DNA of 64,000 bases. Source: Pomacea canaliculata (taxonomy: Eukaryota; Mollusca; Gastropoda; Architaenioglossa; Ampullariidae). Position numbers and translations under genes: made by a program. Shown here in pieces: positions 1 through 9,881 of this stretch. Every line of letters starts with the position of its first letter. Position 1 is the first letter of the stretch. The stretch is from assembly GCF_003073045.1 (NCBI RefSeq), contig NC_037590.1, positions 1,700,016 through 1,764,015 of the forward strand, given 5' to 3'. The notes under the pieces are model-generated. The model ran no database searches. It was not told the DNA's origin and saw only the letters and a list, made by a program, of their open reading frames with translations.

Positions 1-443
1 ATGATGCAGATGTTCACACAGAAACACAGCAGTGATCCACAGATAAGCCACAGACACAGACACGGATATAAACAAATACTTGCAAAGTTACATATAAATA
101 GGCAAATACACTGATAAGCAAATACAAGATTATTCATAGACACAGCAACATAATTACACTGATACAGAGCTAGACAGACACAAGGACATGAATATGTAGA
201 TATGATACAGAGAAATAAAGGATATTAAAATTCAAATAAGTAGGTAGATACAGGGACCTCAAAAATCACACACACAGAGATATAAAGATGTGCTTGGATA
301 AACACAGATTGAGAATATTACATAGAGGTATACACCGTATACAAAGTGATGTCCACAGAATTCCTACATAGGTACATTGATAAAAAATCCTTTGTAAAGG
401 TCTGCCGAAATACTTAAGACAGCATTTAAAAGTTTTTAATTAC

Positions 444-485
444 CTGATGAAGTCGTGGATGTCGAAGCAGTAGTAGTTGTAGGTG
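444..485 (-). CDS. Thr/Ser-rich micro-exon, copy A
   Basis: 42 nt on the minus strand, flanked by an acceptor ending TACAG and a donor CAG|GTAATT, phase 1 in and out. It encodes a PTTTTASTSTTSS-type run, typical of an O-glycosylated stalk. It is the paralogue of the exon about 480 bp upstream; flanking intron sequence is duplicated with it. On its own this exon is too short to be convincing; the matched splice sites and phase in both copies are the support. Confidence 0.5.
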
Positions 486-3400
486 CTGTACATACATATA
501 TACGACATGTATATAAAATACAGACATATCACACACATGTAGATATAAAAACAAAACCCTCCTTTACATCAAACACACACCAATACACACCACTTGTACC
601 CCATCATTCACATCCACCACACACACACACACAAACATTTTACTCAAATATACACACCGACCCCTCGACATCATTCTCTCTCTATTTTTCTCTCACAAAC
701 ACAGCACCAGATGCACACATACAGGCACACACACACACACAGAGATATAAATATGTGTGCTTGGATAAACACAGATTGGGAAACACACTTATTTAGAGAA
801 TATTACATAGAAGTATACAAACTGATGTCCATAGAATTCCTACATAAGTACATTGATAAGAAAGAATCCTTTGTAAAGGTCTGCCAAAATAGTTAAGACA
901 GCATTTAAAAGTTTTAATTACCTGCTGTTGAAGTCGTGGATGTTGAAGCAGTAGTAGTTGTAGTTGCTGTATCAGACACACACATGTAGATATAAAAACA
1001 AAACCCTCCTTTACATCAAACATACACACCACTTGTACCCCATCACTCACATGCACCACACACAAACATTTTGCCCAAATATACACACCGACTCCTCAAC
1101 ATCATTCTCTCTCTATTTTTCTCTCACATACACAGCACCAGATGCACACACACACACAGGCACACATATACAGACACTACACTTAATGACTATCCTCTCA
1201 CTTGTACATAATGTTCACTCCATCTCTTTCCTCATTCACTCCCTGAATAATAATAAACAATTGTCATAGTCACTGTATACATAAAGCATTGGCTTCTCAT
1301 CTCATATACTTCAACAAACGAATTTTATAAACAGCGATTTTCATAAAATGTCTATTAAAATAAAACACTTGTATTCAGTAGGCAACAGCTGCAGTGCACT
1401 GCTTTCACTTTGATTTGCAAAATAATCATTGCAGTTGTAACACAAGTAACTAATCACTGCAGTTGTAGCAGAATGAGTAATATATATATAAAGATATTAA
1501 AAAAATACCAAAAGTTAAAAAAGCTAGTAAGTCTTGAAGTCTTGAGAGGCTGAAGGTGAGAAAGGACTGTGTTTAAGACCTTCATCTACAGAAGTGTTAG
1601 ACACTGCCACACCACCACAAGCAGATTATGTACAACCCTGTATACACCACCACAGCTACTGTAGTTGTAGCAGAAATCAACCAACAATCAACAGAGAGGT
1701 GATGTAGTAGAAGCAACCCATCTGGTGGTGAGAGCAATGTCAGAACAAAGTAACTAACTGTTACTGTAGCTGTATGTGTGTTATAGATATACATCTCTGG
1801 CAGTCTGGCCGCAGATACCAGATGCCTGTGTGCATCACCACAACCCATTCACTCCACGTGGCAAACACGAGATTCACTCCACTGGTCGTGATGTTTGTGT
1901 CAACATGAGGGAACCTGATACAGCTACTGACTCCTCCTACTGTTGTTATTTATCTATTGAAGAATGATATTCACCGTGTTCAACATGTATACACGTACAC
2001 TCAGCTATGTATATCTATTGCACGTGAGCGACTGTAAATCTTGTCTGTAGTTACAGCTGAAGATTAATTAATAATTAATTTGTATTATATAGGCTAGACT
2101 TTTAATTTTGTTGCTGTATTGTTCCACACAAGTATTCCTCCATCACAATGTTAGTTGCAACTGTCCTGTCAGTTCATTCAGGCAAATTCCGTTTTCTGGA
2201 ATCCTGTCGGCTTGTAGTGAACTAGTAGTTTACAATTTTACACGATGAGTAGAGTTAGTGATTATTGCAGGGAAATATAATAACAAGCTTCTTGTTAAAA
2301 TGCTTTCAAAGTCGTTAAAATGTACATCGACGACGACAAGGCACCATCCCCACATTAGTTTCTGGTTAGGAAAAGATCGCGCGATGAGAGCATCGCTCCC
2401 TGCCAACACCAATACCTGCTGTTGTTGTCGTTGTTGTGGTGGTGGTGGGTGGTGGTTGTGTAGTCGTTGTTGTTGCCGTTGTTGTTGCGGTGGTGGGTGG
2501 TGGTTGTGTAGTCGTTGTTGGTGCTGCCGTTGTTGTTGTGGTGGTGGGTGGTGGTTGTGTAGTCGTTGTTGGTGCTGCCGTTGTTGTTGTGGTGGTGGGT
2601 GGTGGTTGTGTAGTCGTTGTTGGTGCTGCTGTTGTTGGTTGTGTAGTCGTTGTTGTTGTTGCCGTTGTTGTTGTTGTGGGTGGTTGTGTAGTCGTTGTTG
2701 GTGCTGCTGTTGTTGTAGTGGTCGTGGTCGCGACTTGGGTGGTAGTAGCTTTGTTATGAACACAATATTTACTAACGAGTTGTAGTGTTGTACAAACACA
2801 GTGTCGTAAACTAAAAACTCACGGACATCCCATAATAATCACCAACTCCTTCACAGTCTAAACTTCCTGTTCATGGATTTGGTGTCGGTAACCACTAACC
2901 GTCTACAAACCTCGCTGACAACCTCTTTACATCATTTTTAATGTGTTGTAAAGATTGGTGAGACAGACACAGACTGATACAAAGATAACTTTACAGCTAG
3001 ACACACAAAAACCGTTGAAATGAGAAGAAAGTGAGAGAGGTGCTGCCGTGGAGGTCAGAGGTGACAATGGTGCCCACAGCTCCACCAGCAAACGACTAAC
3101 AGGAGCTGAGCCAATGTGAGGATCAACCTCAACATTTGTGTCTAAATGGCTGTGGTGGTTTGAGGCTTGCAGTAAGAAAGTGTTGACAAACAAAATGTTT
3201 GCAGTTAATTGAATGAGCACTGAGGTCGAAAGAAACAGTTTCATTAAAGAATGAACGTCCGTCTGACCCATACTCTCTCCGTCTTTCCGTCTGACCCAAC
3301 TCTGTCTCTCTGACCTAATTCTAAAATGGTAACAAACTGATGGCCATAAATTGCAGACGGACCATTGGGAATCAGGGCAAACCCCCAAACTATTTAGTCA

Positions 3401-5004
3401 TCGAAAAATGTTTCCACAACTCGTTCTTAACTATGGCTGTCAGGTTATGGGGTAAACCTCTTTGGTCGTCTTCCACGAATATTTTATTTAATATCAACTG
3501 AAATTAAATAAACCTTTCTCAGACTGATACTGGACTAGTTTTACCTCGTGTAATGTTCGATTCAGTTTTACAGTGTGAAACCAGCTTTATGGAATTCAAT
3601 ACATATAAGATGTGAATGTCCCATCTCCAGGAAGGTAGCAAGCCCTACCTGTGGCTGTTCCCTCCTGAAGATGTCGCCATCATAGTCTAAAGCAATCAAG
3701 TAATATAGTAATCAATCAGTTAGTACACTGACCCTCTTCTGCTTGAAGCCATCTTGAAAGTTATTGACCTTTTCCTGACGAGATCTTTGCATTCATGTTA
3801 TTAATTACAGTCCATTGGTAACCTGGATTTGTTTTAACTACTAGAGTCATCAGAAAGAGTACAGTCGGCGAAATTACACATTTCAATAGTTAGTAGATGA
3901 TTAGACAAAGTATCAAAAGTAAACAGACAATTGATGAAAGTATGTTTTAATCACCTGAGGAGCAGCTGAGCTTTTTCAAGTAGGTCCACCCGCCGTCTGA
4001 TTGTGTTCCAAGATCACCATTATAGTATATGCGACACGAGGGGTCTTGGTACACGGCGATTTGGCATTGAGAGTCGCCGCTACACAGTTGTTCACATGCG
4101 ACTGTGTATTGAAGAACAGTTCGTATTCACGATAATTATCGTCAACCGAGGTGTCTGCTATCTGCTGGTATGTACACGTCACCTGCCCTTTAAACACAAA
4201 AGCAATTAAAAGTTATAAGACTTGATTATGAGTCACTTAGCAAGTCAAGCAGCCCATCATCTATGTACCCATCCTACCACTTCCACCCTCACCAATCCCC
4301 CCACCCCATGCACCCACATACCCCTGTGAGCAGGCGTCACGTGCCACCTCACCCAGTCCACCCGGTAGTCTGGAACTCGAGTACGAGGCAAGTTCTGTGT
4401 TAACGACGAAACATTATTTTGCTCAGTCCTAGACTGGAATGTTGCTATGACAGAGACTGGGTAAAATGGCGGAGGCCGTTACACCATCCACCCCACGAGG
4501 TGTCAGCAGCCCTTGAGCTCGAGTCTTCTCGGTGAACAGCAGCCGCCAAGTTCATTGCCCTCTTTGGGCAGCAATAACAACAATTGGAAACTGTAAACAT
4601 AAACATCAGGCGGAGCAGGAAAGCCTGGTACACAGGTGTTGACTTTTCTCGGCAGGTAAGGTCCGGAGGTCAAGGGGTAACCCGAGTGAAATAATGCATT
4701 AAGTTCAAGCCTGTCACAAAGTGAACAAAGTATTGTGTAATTGTTTGTGTAGGTGTGTTGTTTGCTGTGTATGTGTGTTGTAAGTGTGTTATGAGTGTGT
4801 TGCCAGTTTTCCTTTCCATTCTAAATAATATCTCTGATCTCAAACACAAGTCACGTGAGTGAAAAGTTGAAGGAAGCCCATGTATACACCGCAGGTGATG
4901 AGCACGGTTACCTTTAGTCTCTTCAATAAACACACACAGGCTCACAAGCAGCGTGACGACCTTCCACTTCAGCTGACAGGCACTTTGACCTTTGACCTGC
5001 ATGT
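444..5004 (-). CDS. Partial spliced gene: signal peptide, PAN-like domain, mucin-like stalk (5' part; 3' end off window)
   Basis: Gene-level entry for five minus-strand exons: 4912-5004 (signal peptide), 3955-4187 (cysteine-rich domain, frameshifted), 2416-2748 (Thr/Pro mucin-like), 922-966 and 444-485 (Thr/Ser micro-exons). All junctions used are phase 1, as in the plus-strand gene at 50.8-60.6 kb, whose domain is plainly homologous (shared ADTSVDD, the E-C-x3-C helix, G-W-T-Y-L-[KR]-K and terminal Cys). The expected product is a secreted or membrane-tethered glycoprotein with an O-glycosylated stalk; no TM or GPI segment is visible because the gene continues beyond base 1. The one-base deletion in the domain exon means this copy is either a pseudogene or carries an assembly error. 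No named family was recognised. The grouping of the micro-exons with the upstream exons is inferred from strand, phase and composition. Confidence 0.55.
922..966 (-). CDS. Thr/Ser-rich micro-exon, copy B
   Basis: 45 nt on the minus strand between an acceptor ATACAG and a donor GCAG|GTAATT, phase 1-1. Encodes ATTTTTASTSTTSTA. It differs from copy A by one extra codon and a few substitutions, while both splice sites are conserved, which is what selection on a coding exon would leave. Likely part of the stalk of the partial minus-strand gene. Confidence 0.5.
986..2415. other. Intron-like sequence, no supported gene
   Basis: Between the micro-exon and the mucin-like exon. It contains AT-rich sequence and short degenerate stretches such as CTGCTACAACT on the minus strand near 1450-1475 and 1660-1680. 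These resemble decayed Thr-rich exons but lack matching splice sites. No other exon was found. Confidence 0.4.
2416..2748 (-). CDS. Mucin-like Thr/Pro/Gln repeat exon
   Basis: 333 nt (111 codons), phase 1-1, fully open on the minus strand from an acceptor ...AACAAAG to a donor GCAG|GTATTG. In this frame it encodes tandem imperfect repeats of the form TTTTQPPPTTTTTTAAP, with few residues other than Thr, Pro, Ala and Gln. Such Thr/Pro-rich repeats are typical of mucin-like, O-glycosylated, extended stalks. The longest open frame over the same bases (Gln/His/Arg-rich, minus strand 2230-2799) is a shadow of the CAA/CAC repeat; its composition is less protein-like and it ignores the splice sites. 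The acceptor has only a modest pyrimidine tract, so the exact 5' boundary is less certain than the donor. Confidence 0.65.
2749..3954. other. Presumed intron, no exon identified
   Basis: About 1.2 kb between the mucin-like exon and the domain exon. A donor-like CCACAG|GTAGGG at about 3646 (minus) follows a 38-nt stretch with an acceptor-like TTTAG, but the phase does not fit the rest of the gene, so it was not called. Confidence 0.4.
3955..4187 (-). pseudogene. PAN-like domain exon with a one-base frameshift
   Basis: Minus-strand exon of 233 nt between acceptor TTTAAAG and donor CTCAG|GTGATT. Domain exons of this family are multiples of 3 in length and phase 1-1; this one is one base short. 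Upstream of the lesion it reads TCTYQQIADTSVDDNYREYE; downstream, in the next frame, CEQLCSGDSQCQIAVY, then CRIYY and GGWTYLKKLSC. These are the six-cysteine landmarks of the domains at 51.7-59.9 kb. The switch falls just before the E-C-x3-C helix, near 4080-4090. Read without correction it stops at about 3977. It could be a recent pseudogene, a polymorphic null allele or a base-calling error. Confidence 0.7.
4188..4911. other. First intron of the minus-strand gene, no other feature
   Basis: About 720 bp between the signal-peptide and domain exons. It holds a short GTGTGTT-rich tract near 4740-4800 and an ORF on the minus strand (4445-4633) without splice sites or recognisable domains. Confidence 0.4.
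4912..5004 (-). CDS. Signal-peptide exon (start codon at 5002)
   Basis: Minus-strand exon with acceptor TTATTCTTATTCCAG|AAC and ATG two codons' distance in, donor ACTAAAG|GTAACC, phase 1 out. It encodes about 30 residues with a basic start (MQVKGQ..LKWK), a hydrophobic core VVTLLVSLCVF and an acidic end EETK, a credible signal peptide. An in-frame ATG further upstream (5047) lies inside the pyrimidine tract of the acceptor, so the ATG at 5002 is preferred and a 5' UTR exon must lie upstream. The layout (acceptor, short UTR, ATG, phase-1 donor) matches the first coding exon of the plus-strand gene. Confidence 0.6.
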
Positions 5005-8000
5005 TCTGGAATAAGAATAATAATGGTAATATGAAAGTGCTCGTCATACTTCAACAACTTTAAGCTACAAAAAGAAGACAAAACGCAACTAAACCAAACG
5101 CGTGTGAACAGTATGAGCAGTGACACGTGACTTGTTATGAGGTCCAGCTCTGCTTTCGTCTGATTAGACAATGACATCAAAATATTTTAGAAAAAATAGG
5201 CTGAATTGGTTATGATGATGGTTGATGACGATGATGATGATGATTGACGACGACGACGACGACGACGACGATGATGATGCATTGTAACACTACATCCACA
5301 CTTTTATCTAACAACTGGGTCGCATCCTTCAAATGATGATCACCAGCTGCAGAGAAGTGACCAGTGAATCGTCGTCTCGTGTAACCATGACGACGGTCAC
5401 AGAGGTTGCCTGTTCTTACTTTCACTGCGATTCCTTCCTGCCAGAGGTCTGCTGTTTGTCAACACCAATAGCATTTCTAGGAGTCAGCAGTGTGGGGTGG
5501 CACTGGATGAATCTCTGTAGTCTCAACAAACAACTGTATACCTGACATACCTTCCTCGCTGAGTGGTAAATAAATTGGTTTACAACACACACCCTACTCA
5601 TGTTAAACAAGTAAACTTCTGCCGGAAAACGTGGTCAGATGTAAGGCATGGACCTTACCCCCTACATCATCCAATATTTATTGAATTAGTTTGGCTAAGG
5701 ACGAGAGTTAGGACTCGTGGTTCCACAAACAAACGTTGTTCTCAGTTGCTATAGTAGGTGTGGTAGTAGGTGTGGCGATCACTCAACGGTGAAAAGGAGG
5801 TCAGAATATGGATATGAAGGTGAGACACCAACACAGCAAACAAGAAAAAACCAGGCCATCTACAGGTCACTGAGCTCCGACATTTGCCCTACAGCGGCCT
5901 GAAGTAGGGTAACTAGGGGCTGACTGCTTCTCTCGTCATTACCTTCTGACCTCTTACAGTTCGTACAGTTCTTAATGTTAGTGAGAAGTTGCAGGTCCAC
6001 CGAGATTACAGACACGGAGACATACATGTATTAGCTTCTTCACAAGAAATAGAAACTTCTTGAGACCTTGGTGTACACACAGGGGACACCTTAGGCAGGG
6101 TTACAATCCTCATGTAATGTACGCAGTTTCACTTCAGTGAACTCTTTGAGCCAAGCTCTTTACCTCGGGTGGCCTTTGTCCCGACACCCACACAAGTCGT
6201 TTGTCCAGGAACATGAAGCCAGTCCCGCAGTCAATCGGGTAGAGAGAGGTCCATGGGGTGGGGAGAGACTACTTCGGGGTTTCGTGTTTCCGTGTAGAGT
6301 CCTGTTAGTTATCAAAACTATTTTATAGAGGACGACTGTATGATGGCTTCATATCCTTTATCTCCTCACTTTTATTGGGGCGAACGCTTTCTACAAGTCA
6401 ACCTGAACGATCTGTCGTTCCATCTCTCTTTCTCTGTCCACGTGCACTCAATCGTCCAGAGAGTGAGCTAATGATATGTGTAAAAATAATGTCGCAGTTT
6501 CTAACAAAAATATATTCAGCTCGACTGCCAACACAAGTAATTCCTTAACCTATTCATTGATAATAGTTAGTCATTATCCTTGTATATTAACTTTATAAAC
6601 ATAAATTAAAATACATTGAACTGTATACAGTATAGATATTTTATCTACAGTCTGTATGCATTGACTATGAGAACAGATCGGTAGAAGTGTAGAGCATCCT
6701 CCAACACACATAAGTGTACACATGCAAACACACACAGACGAGAACAGAATTCAGGACAAACAGACAGACATATCGATTAAAGAAATAAAGAAAGAACAAA
6801 AAGAAAAGAGTGGTTCAGACATGATAGAGATGAGAGGAATTGTGGGATGTGAAAATAAAGAAGCCAGATTTTCCTAAAATGGACAATTGGAAAAGGTAGC
6901 CTTCGTGGACTTCGATGGTGAGCGAATTAACTAAAAACTCGTTTTAAGTGGAACTGAACAGAGAACGGAGAACAGAGAACAGAGAGAAGGCCAGGACGCC
7001 GCTAACATCGTGGTCACAGGTTTGTAGTCGTTTGTTTACAATATGTTAGCAGAGTCATGTGACTATCCAGACATCTTTGAAGAACAAAATTCATGTGGAC
7101 GAGCTCCCCACCCTGCAGCTGCACCCGGTCACAGGCAGCATGTGAGCAAGTTCAGTTCACAGTGTTCAAACACTTCACTGCGTGAACACTTCCAGCACTT
7201 TAGTAAACTTGAAGTAAATGTACTTTCTGGAATGATTTAAGTTGACATATAAAGTGCTTGTGTGTGTGTCAGGGGCGGGGGGACGTGCACCGTTGCCCAG
7301 GAAACCTGTTCTGACTCCAAGCGGAAACAGATGCTCAACATGGCGGATCTCGTGTTTCCTCCTCACCCGACAGTTTTCCGCCACCTGCCTGCCACACTCT
7401 CAACTGAAACTTTCGCCAGAGGACCCATGGTTCACGAAGTTACCAGAGTTACAACATCCTCCCTATAAACATTGTAAACTTCTAGATATTAATTAGTGCT
7501 GTCAGCATAGCAAAACTGGCTTTTCTTGAATAACAAGTCCAAGCTGAGATTTCATGGATACCATTCCATCACCGGGAACTCCTGACAAAGGTATCCAGTC
7601 ACCACAGCAGCTGACATCTAAATAACACAACTCTTGCTTCTCTAGGATATCAGTCTACCAGTCTACCACTCTCTGGCACTCTCGAGATAATAACATCATT
7701 ACTAGGTTATCGTGTCAACTGGAAATAAAATCAGGGTTAGTCTTCACTCTGGAAACCTGTACAACCTCCACACAGACGTGTAGACTTTTTATGTACCACA
7801 ATTATATCTAAGACCTTTTGAGACCCAGAGGCCAACGGATTTTTATGGCCATTGACACGAGGGAGAGATGTCCGCCAGGGATAATTACCACAGGGCAGGT
7901 GAGGAATGCGATCGTGTGATGAATACGACTTTGAGATAATTGCCACAAAGGACACCCACACATTCTCACCCAGACATGCTTTCTAAGCCTATCGACTTGG

Positions 8001-9312
8001 ACCCTTCCAGCAACTTCTGTGTACAATTACAGACTTTCTTTGTTGCCATTCAGTGAACTAAGTGTCAGCCATCTGTGGGTGTAGTCCTATGGTCCTTAAC
8101 ATTCCGGATGTTCATACGCTCGCTGACACACGCCACAGACGCCAACCACACAAAGAAAGGCATTTAATGATAATGGTGGAAAGAATAGGAAAACAGCTTT
8201 TAGGTAACTGTAATTACTAATTTTATAGACGGTAGTAATTAACAAGTAATGAGAGAGACCTCCCTAACTAACTGCAGGTAGGCAGTGAACAAACTAAGAA
8301 AATATTCATCGGATTTAGCGAGCTGAAAGCTTCATAGGTGGAGCTGGCTACATGCTTTGATGTTTTATTATTATTAATGTAACCCTTTTTTTTTAGCTTT
8401 TTAAAAAGCAGGAAGCTGCGTGAGACAAGATATTTTGAGAGCCAACATTTCTAGCTGGAGTCACAATGAGCTGTTACAACTAATAGTTACAACTGTGACA
8501 GTAACAGGTTTCAAAGACTTGGGAAATGAAGGACTCTAGTGATCACCATCATACACTGGGGTGCGGTCCCCGCCTTAAATACGCGTCCAAAATTCAAGAA
8601 ACCAACCAACCAACCAACCAACCAACCAACCAACCAACCAACCAACCAACCAACCAACCAACCAACCAATCAAACAAACAAAAACATCTTTGAGGACTTC
8701 TAATGAGAATGCCGCTTGCCTAGGAGACAGGAGACACCATCAACATCCACACATACAAACAGCCTGACTGGGCGGACGGCTGTCTGGCTTGTCACGAGGG
8801 TGTAGTGTATCCAATGAATTGTAACGGAGCAACAGACACACTCGGGGTGTCGTACAACCAATGCTGAGTTTAAAATGTAAAGCAAAGAAATCTGCTTTGA
8901 GCAGAACACAGCCTTTTTCTGTCCAAAAACACAAACATTGTGTTTTGTAAACTAAACATTTCCTTTTTGTCAAACGTTTTCTATTGACTACCTGCAAGAA
9001 AAGATCGGTTTGTGATAACATTGCCGTGCCAGACAATAATTATCAACAGTTCAGGCCCCGGGGCCATCTGTAGTCACGTGGTAAGCAATGTAAGTCCATA
9101 GCAAGTAGACAATGAAGTGTGTCAGGGAATACAGTTGGTTACTTGTGGAACTGTTGCCACATACACCAGACATGTCCTGCTCGCGGTTGTCAGTCATCTG
9201 GTCATCCACATGGACCCAGGCTCTGTAAAATGTTACTGATGTCACACTTGTAACACCTGTGATTATTTGTACAGGGAGGTCATCACTGAGTTCGCTGATA
9301 TCTGAGAGAGGA
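5005..9312. other. Non-genic stretch upstream of the minus-strand gene
   Basis: No supported exon. It holds the 5' flank or first intron of the minus-strand gene, a GAT/GAC triplet tract at about 5211-5280, AT-rich sequence around 6480-6900, and an (ACCA)n microsatellite at 8601-8668. ORFs of 60-110 codons here have no family features. Confidence 0.5.
8601..8668. repeat. (ACCA)n microsatellite
   Basis: Near-perfect tetranucleotide array of about 17 units, followed by degenerate CAAT/CAAA units. Confidence 0.95.
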
Positions 9313-9881
9313 TCACCGTCGGCAATGAGTGGACATCCTTGTGTTGAAAGAGGCGATGATAAAATTAGCCAATGTCTTGCCAATCAGTCCTGTCCCCCGT
9401 GTGGGTCCTTTAGTGGGACTAATGAGTGGTTTGCAGAGCTGGCGGAACGGAAACTCGTTCAAGTGTGAAGAGCAACTGAAGCAAAGTGCGATCAGTGTGA
9501 AACTCTGTATTGCCCCACCGGTGGGCCCTGTGTTCACAGCCAAGCTGTCGGCTCCAACTGCTGTGATCTTGTCTGTAATTCCCCTTTCTTTAATTGCACT
9601 GTGAATGTTCTCAACAATAACAGAAGCTGTGCTTCGTTAAAGTGTTTAGTGGCACAGATAGAAAGTTCTCGGTTCACCAATCATGACATGTTCTTCAATT
9701 TTATTTATACTATACCACTTGTCTTCCATTTCTCTCTCACCAGTGTCATGTCTTTTCTGTCATCAAAAAATATTTCCATGATCTCCTCTTCATTGTTTGT
9801 CGGAGTTTCCCTGATGGGCCTTGTCAACTGTTGTCGAGCTCTCCATGCTTTGTGACGATGGACAATATGGATGCTGTCATC
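9313..9881 (-). pseudogene. Decayed transposon-like ORF fragment
   Basis: Minus strand, broken by stops and at least one frameshift. First segment: IHIVHRHKAWRARQQ and EEEIMEIFFDDRKDMTLV, ending in a stop. Next frame: IEEHVMIGEPRTFYL, then two stops, then ITAVGADSLAVNTGP, SHLNEFPFRQLCKP, SPTKGPTRG and GLIGKTLANF. The order (IFFDxRKD, EEH..L..EP, VG.D...VNTG, H.NE.P.R.L, GPT.G, IGK.L) recalls an unnamed repeat-encoded protein family seen in many invertebrate genomes, probably transposon-derived; this is from memory. Upstream (to about 10165) an Asp-rich frame may be its N-terminal part, and downstream (to about 9051) another frame may continue it. Not an intact gene. Confidence 0.6.

Larger units (their letters stand above)
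281..1165. repeat. Tandem duplication of an exon-bearing unit (two copies, about 450-480 bp)
   Basis: Copy A (about 281-735) and copy B (about 741-1165) share long colinear stretches: the block ending in GCATTTAAAAGTTT just downstream of the minus-strand donor, the micro-exon, the ACATGTAGATATAAAAAC block, and the CTCTCTCTATTTTTCTCTCAC block. Small indels and CA-tract length differences separate them. Each copy holds one Thr/Ser-rich phase 1-1 micro-exon, so duplication lengthens the encoded stalk without disturbing frame. Confidence 0.8.

Noticed and set aside
1597..1848. Minus-strand ORF ending in a hydrophobic stretch (TTTVAVVVYTGLYIICLWW)
   Set aside because: It would place a C-terminal anchor upstream of the micro-exons, and no splice acceptor in phase was identified.
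2230..2799. 189-codon minus-strand ORF rich in Gln, His and Pro
   Set aside because: It is the wrong frame over the CAA/CAC repeat. The Thr/Pro frame at 2416-2748 is open, has matching splice sites and the phase of the rest of the gene.
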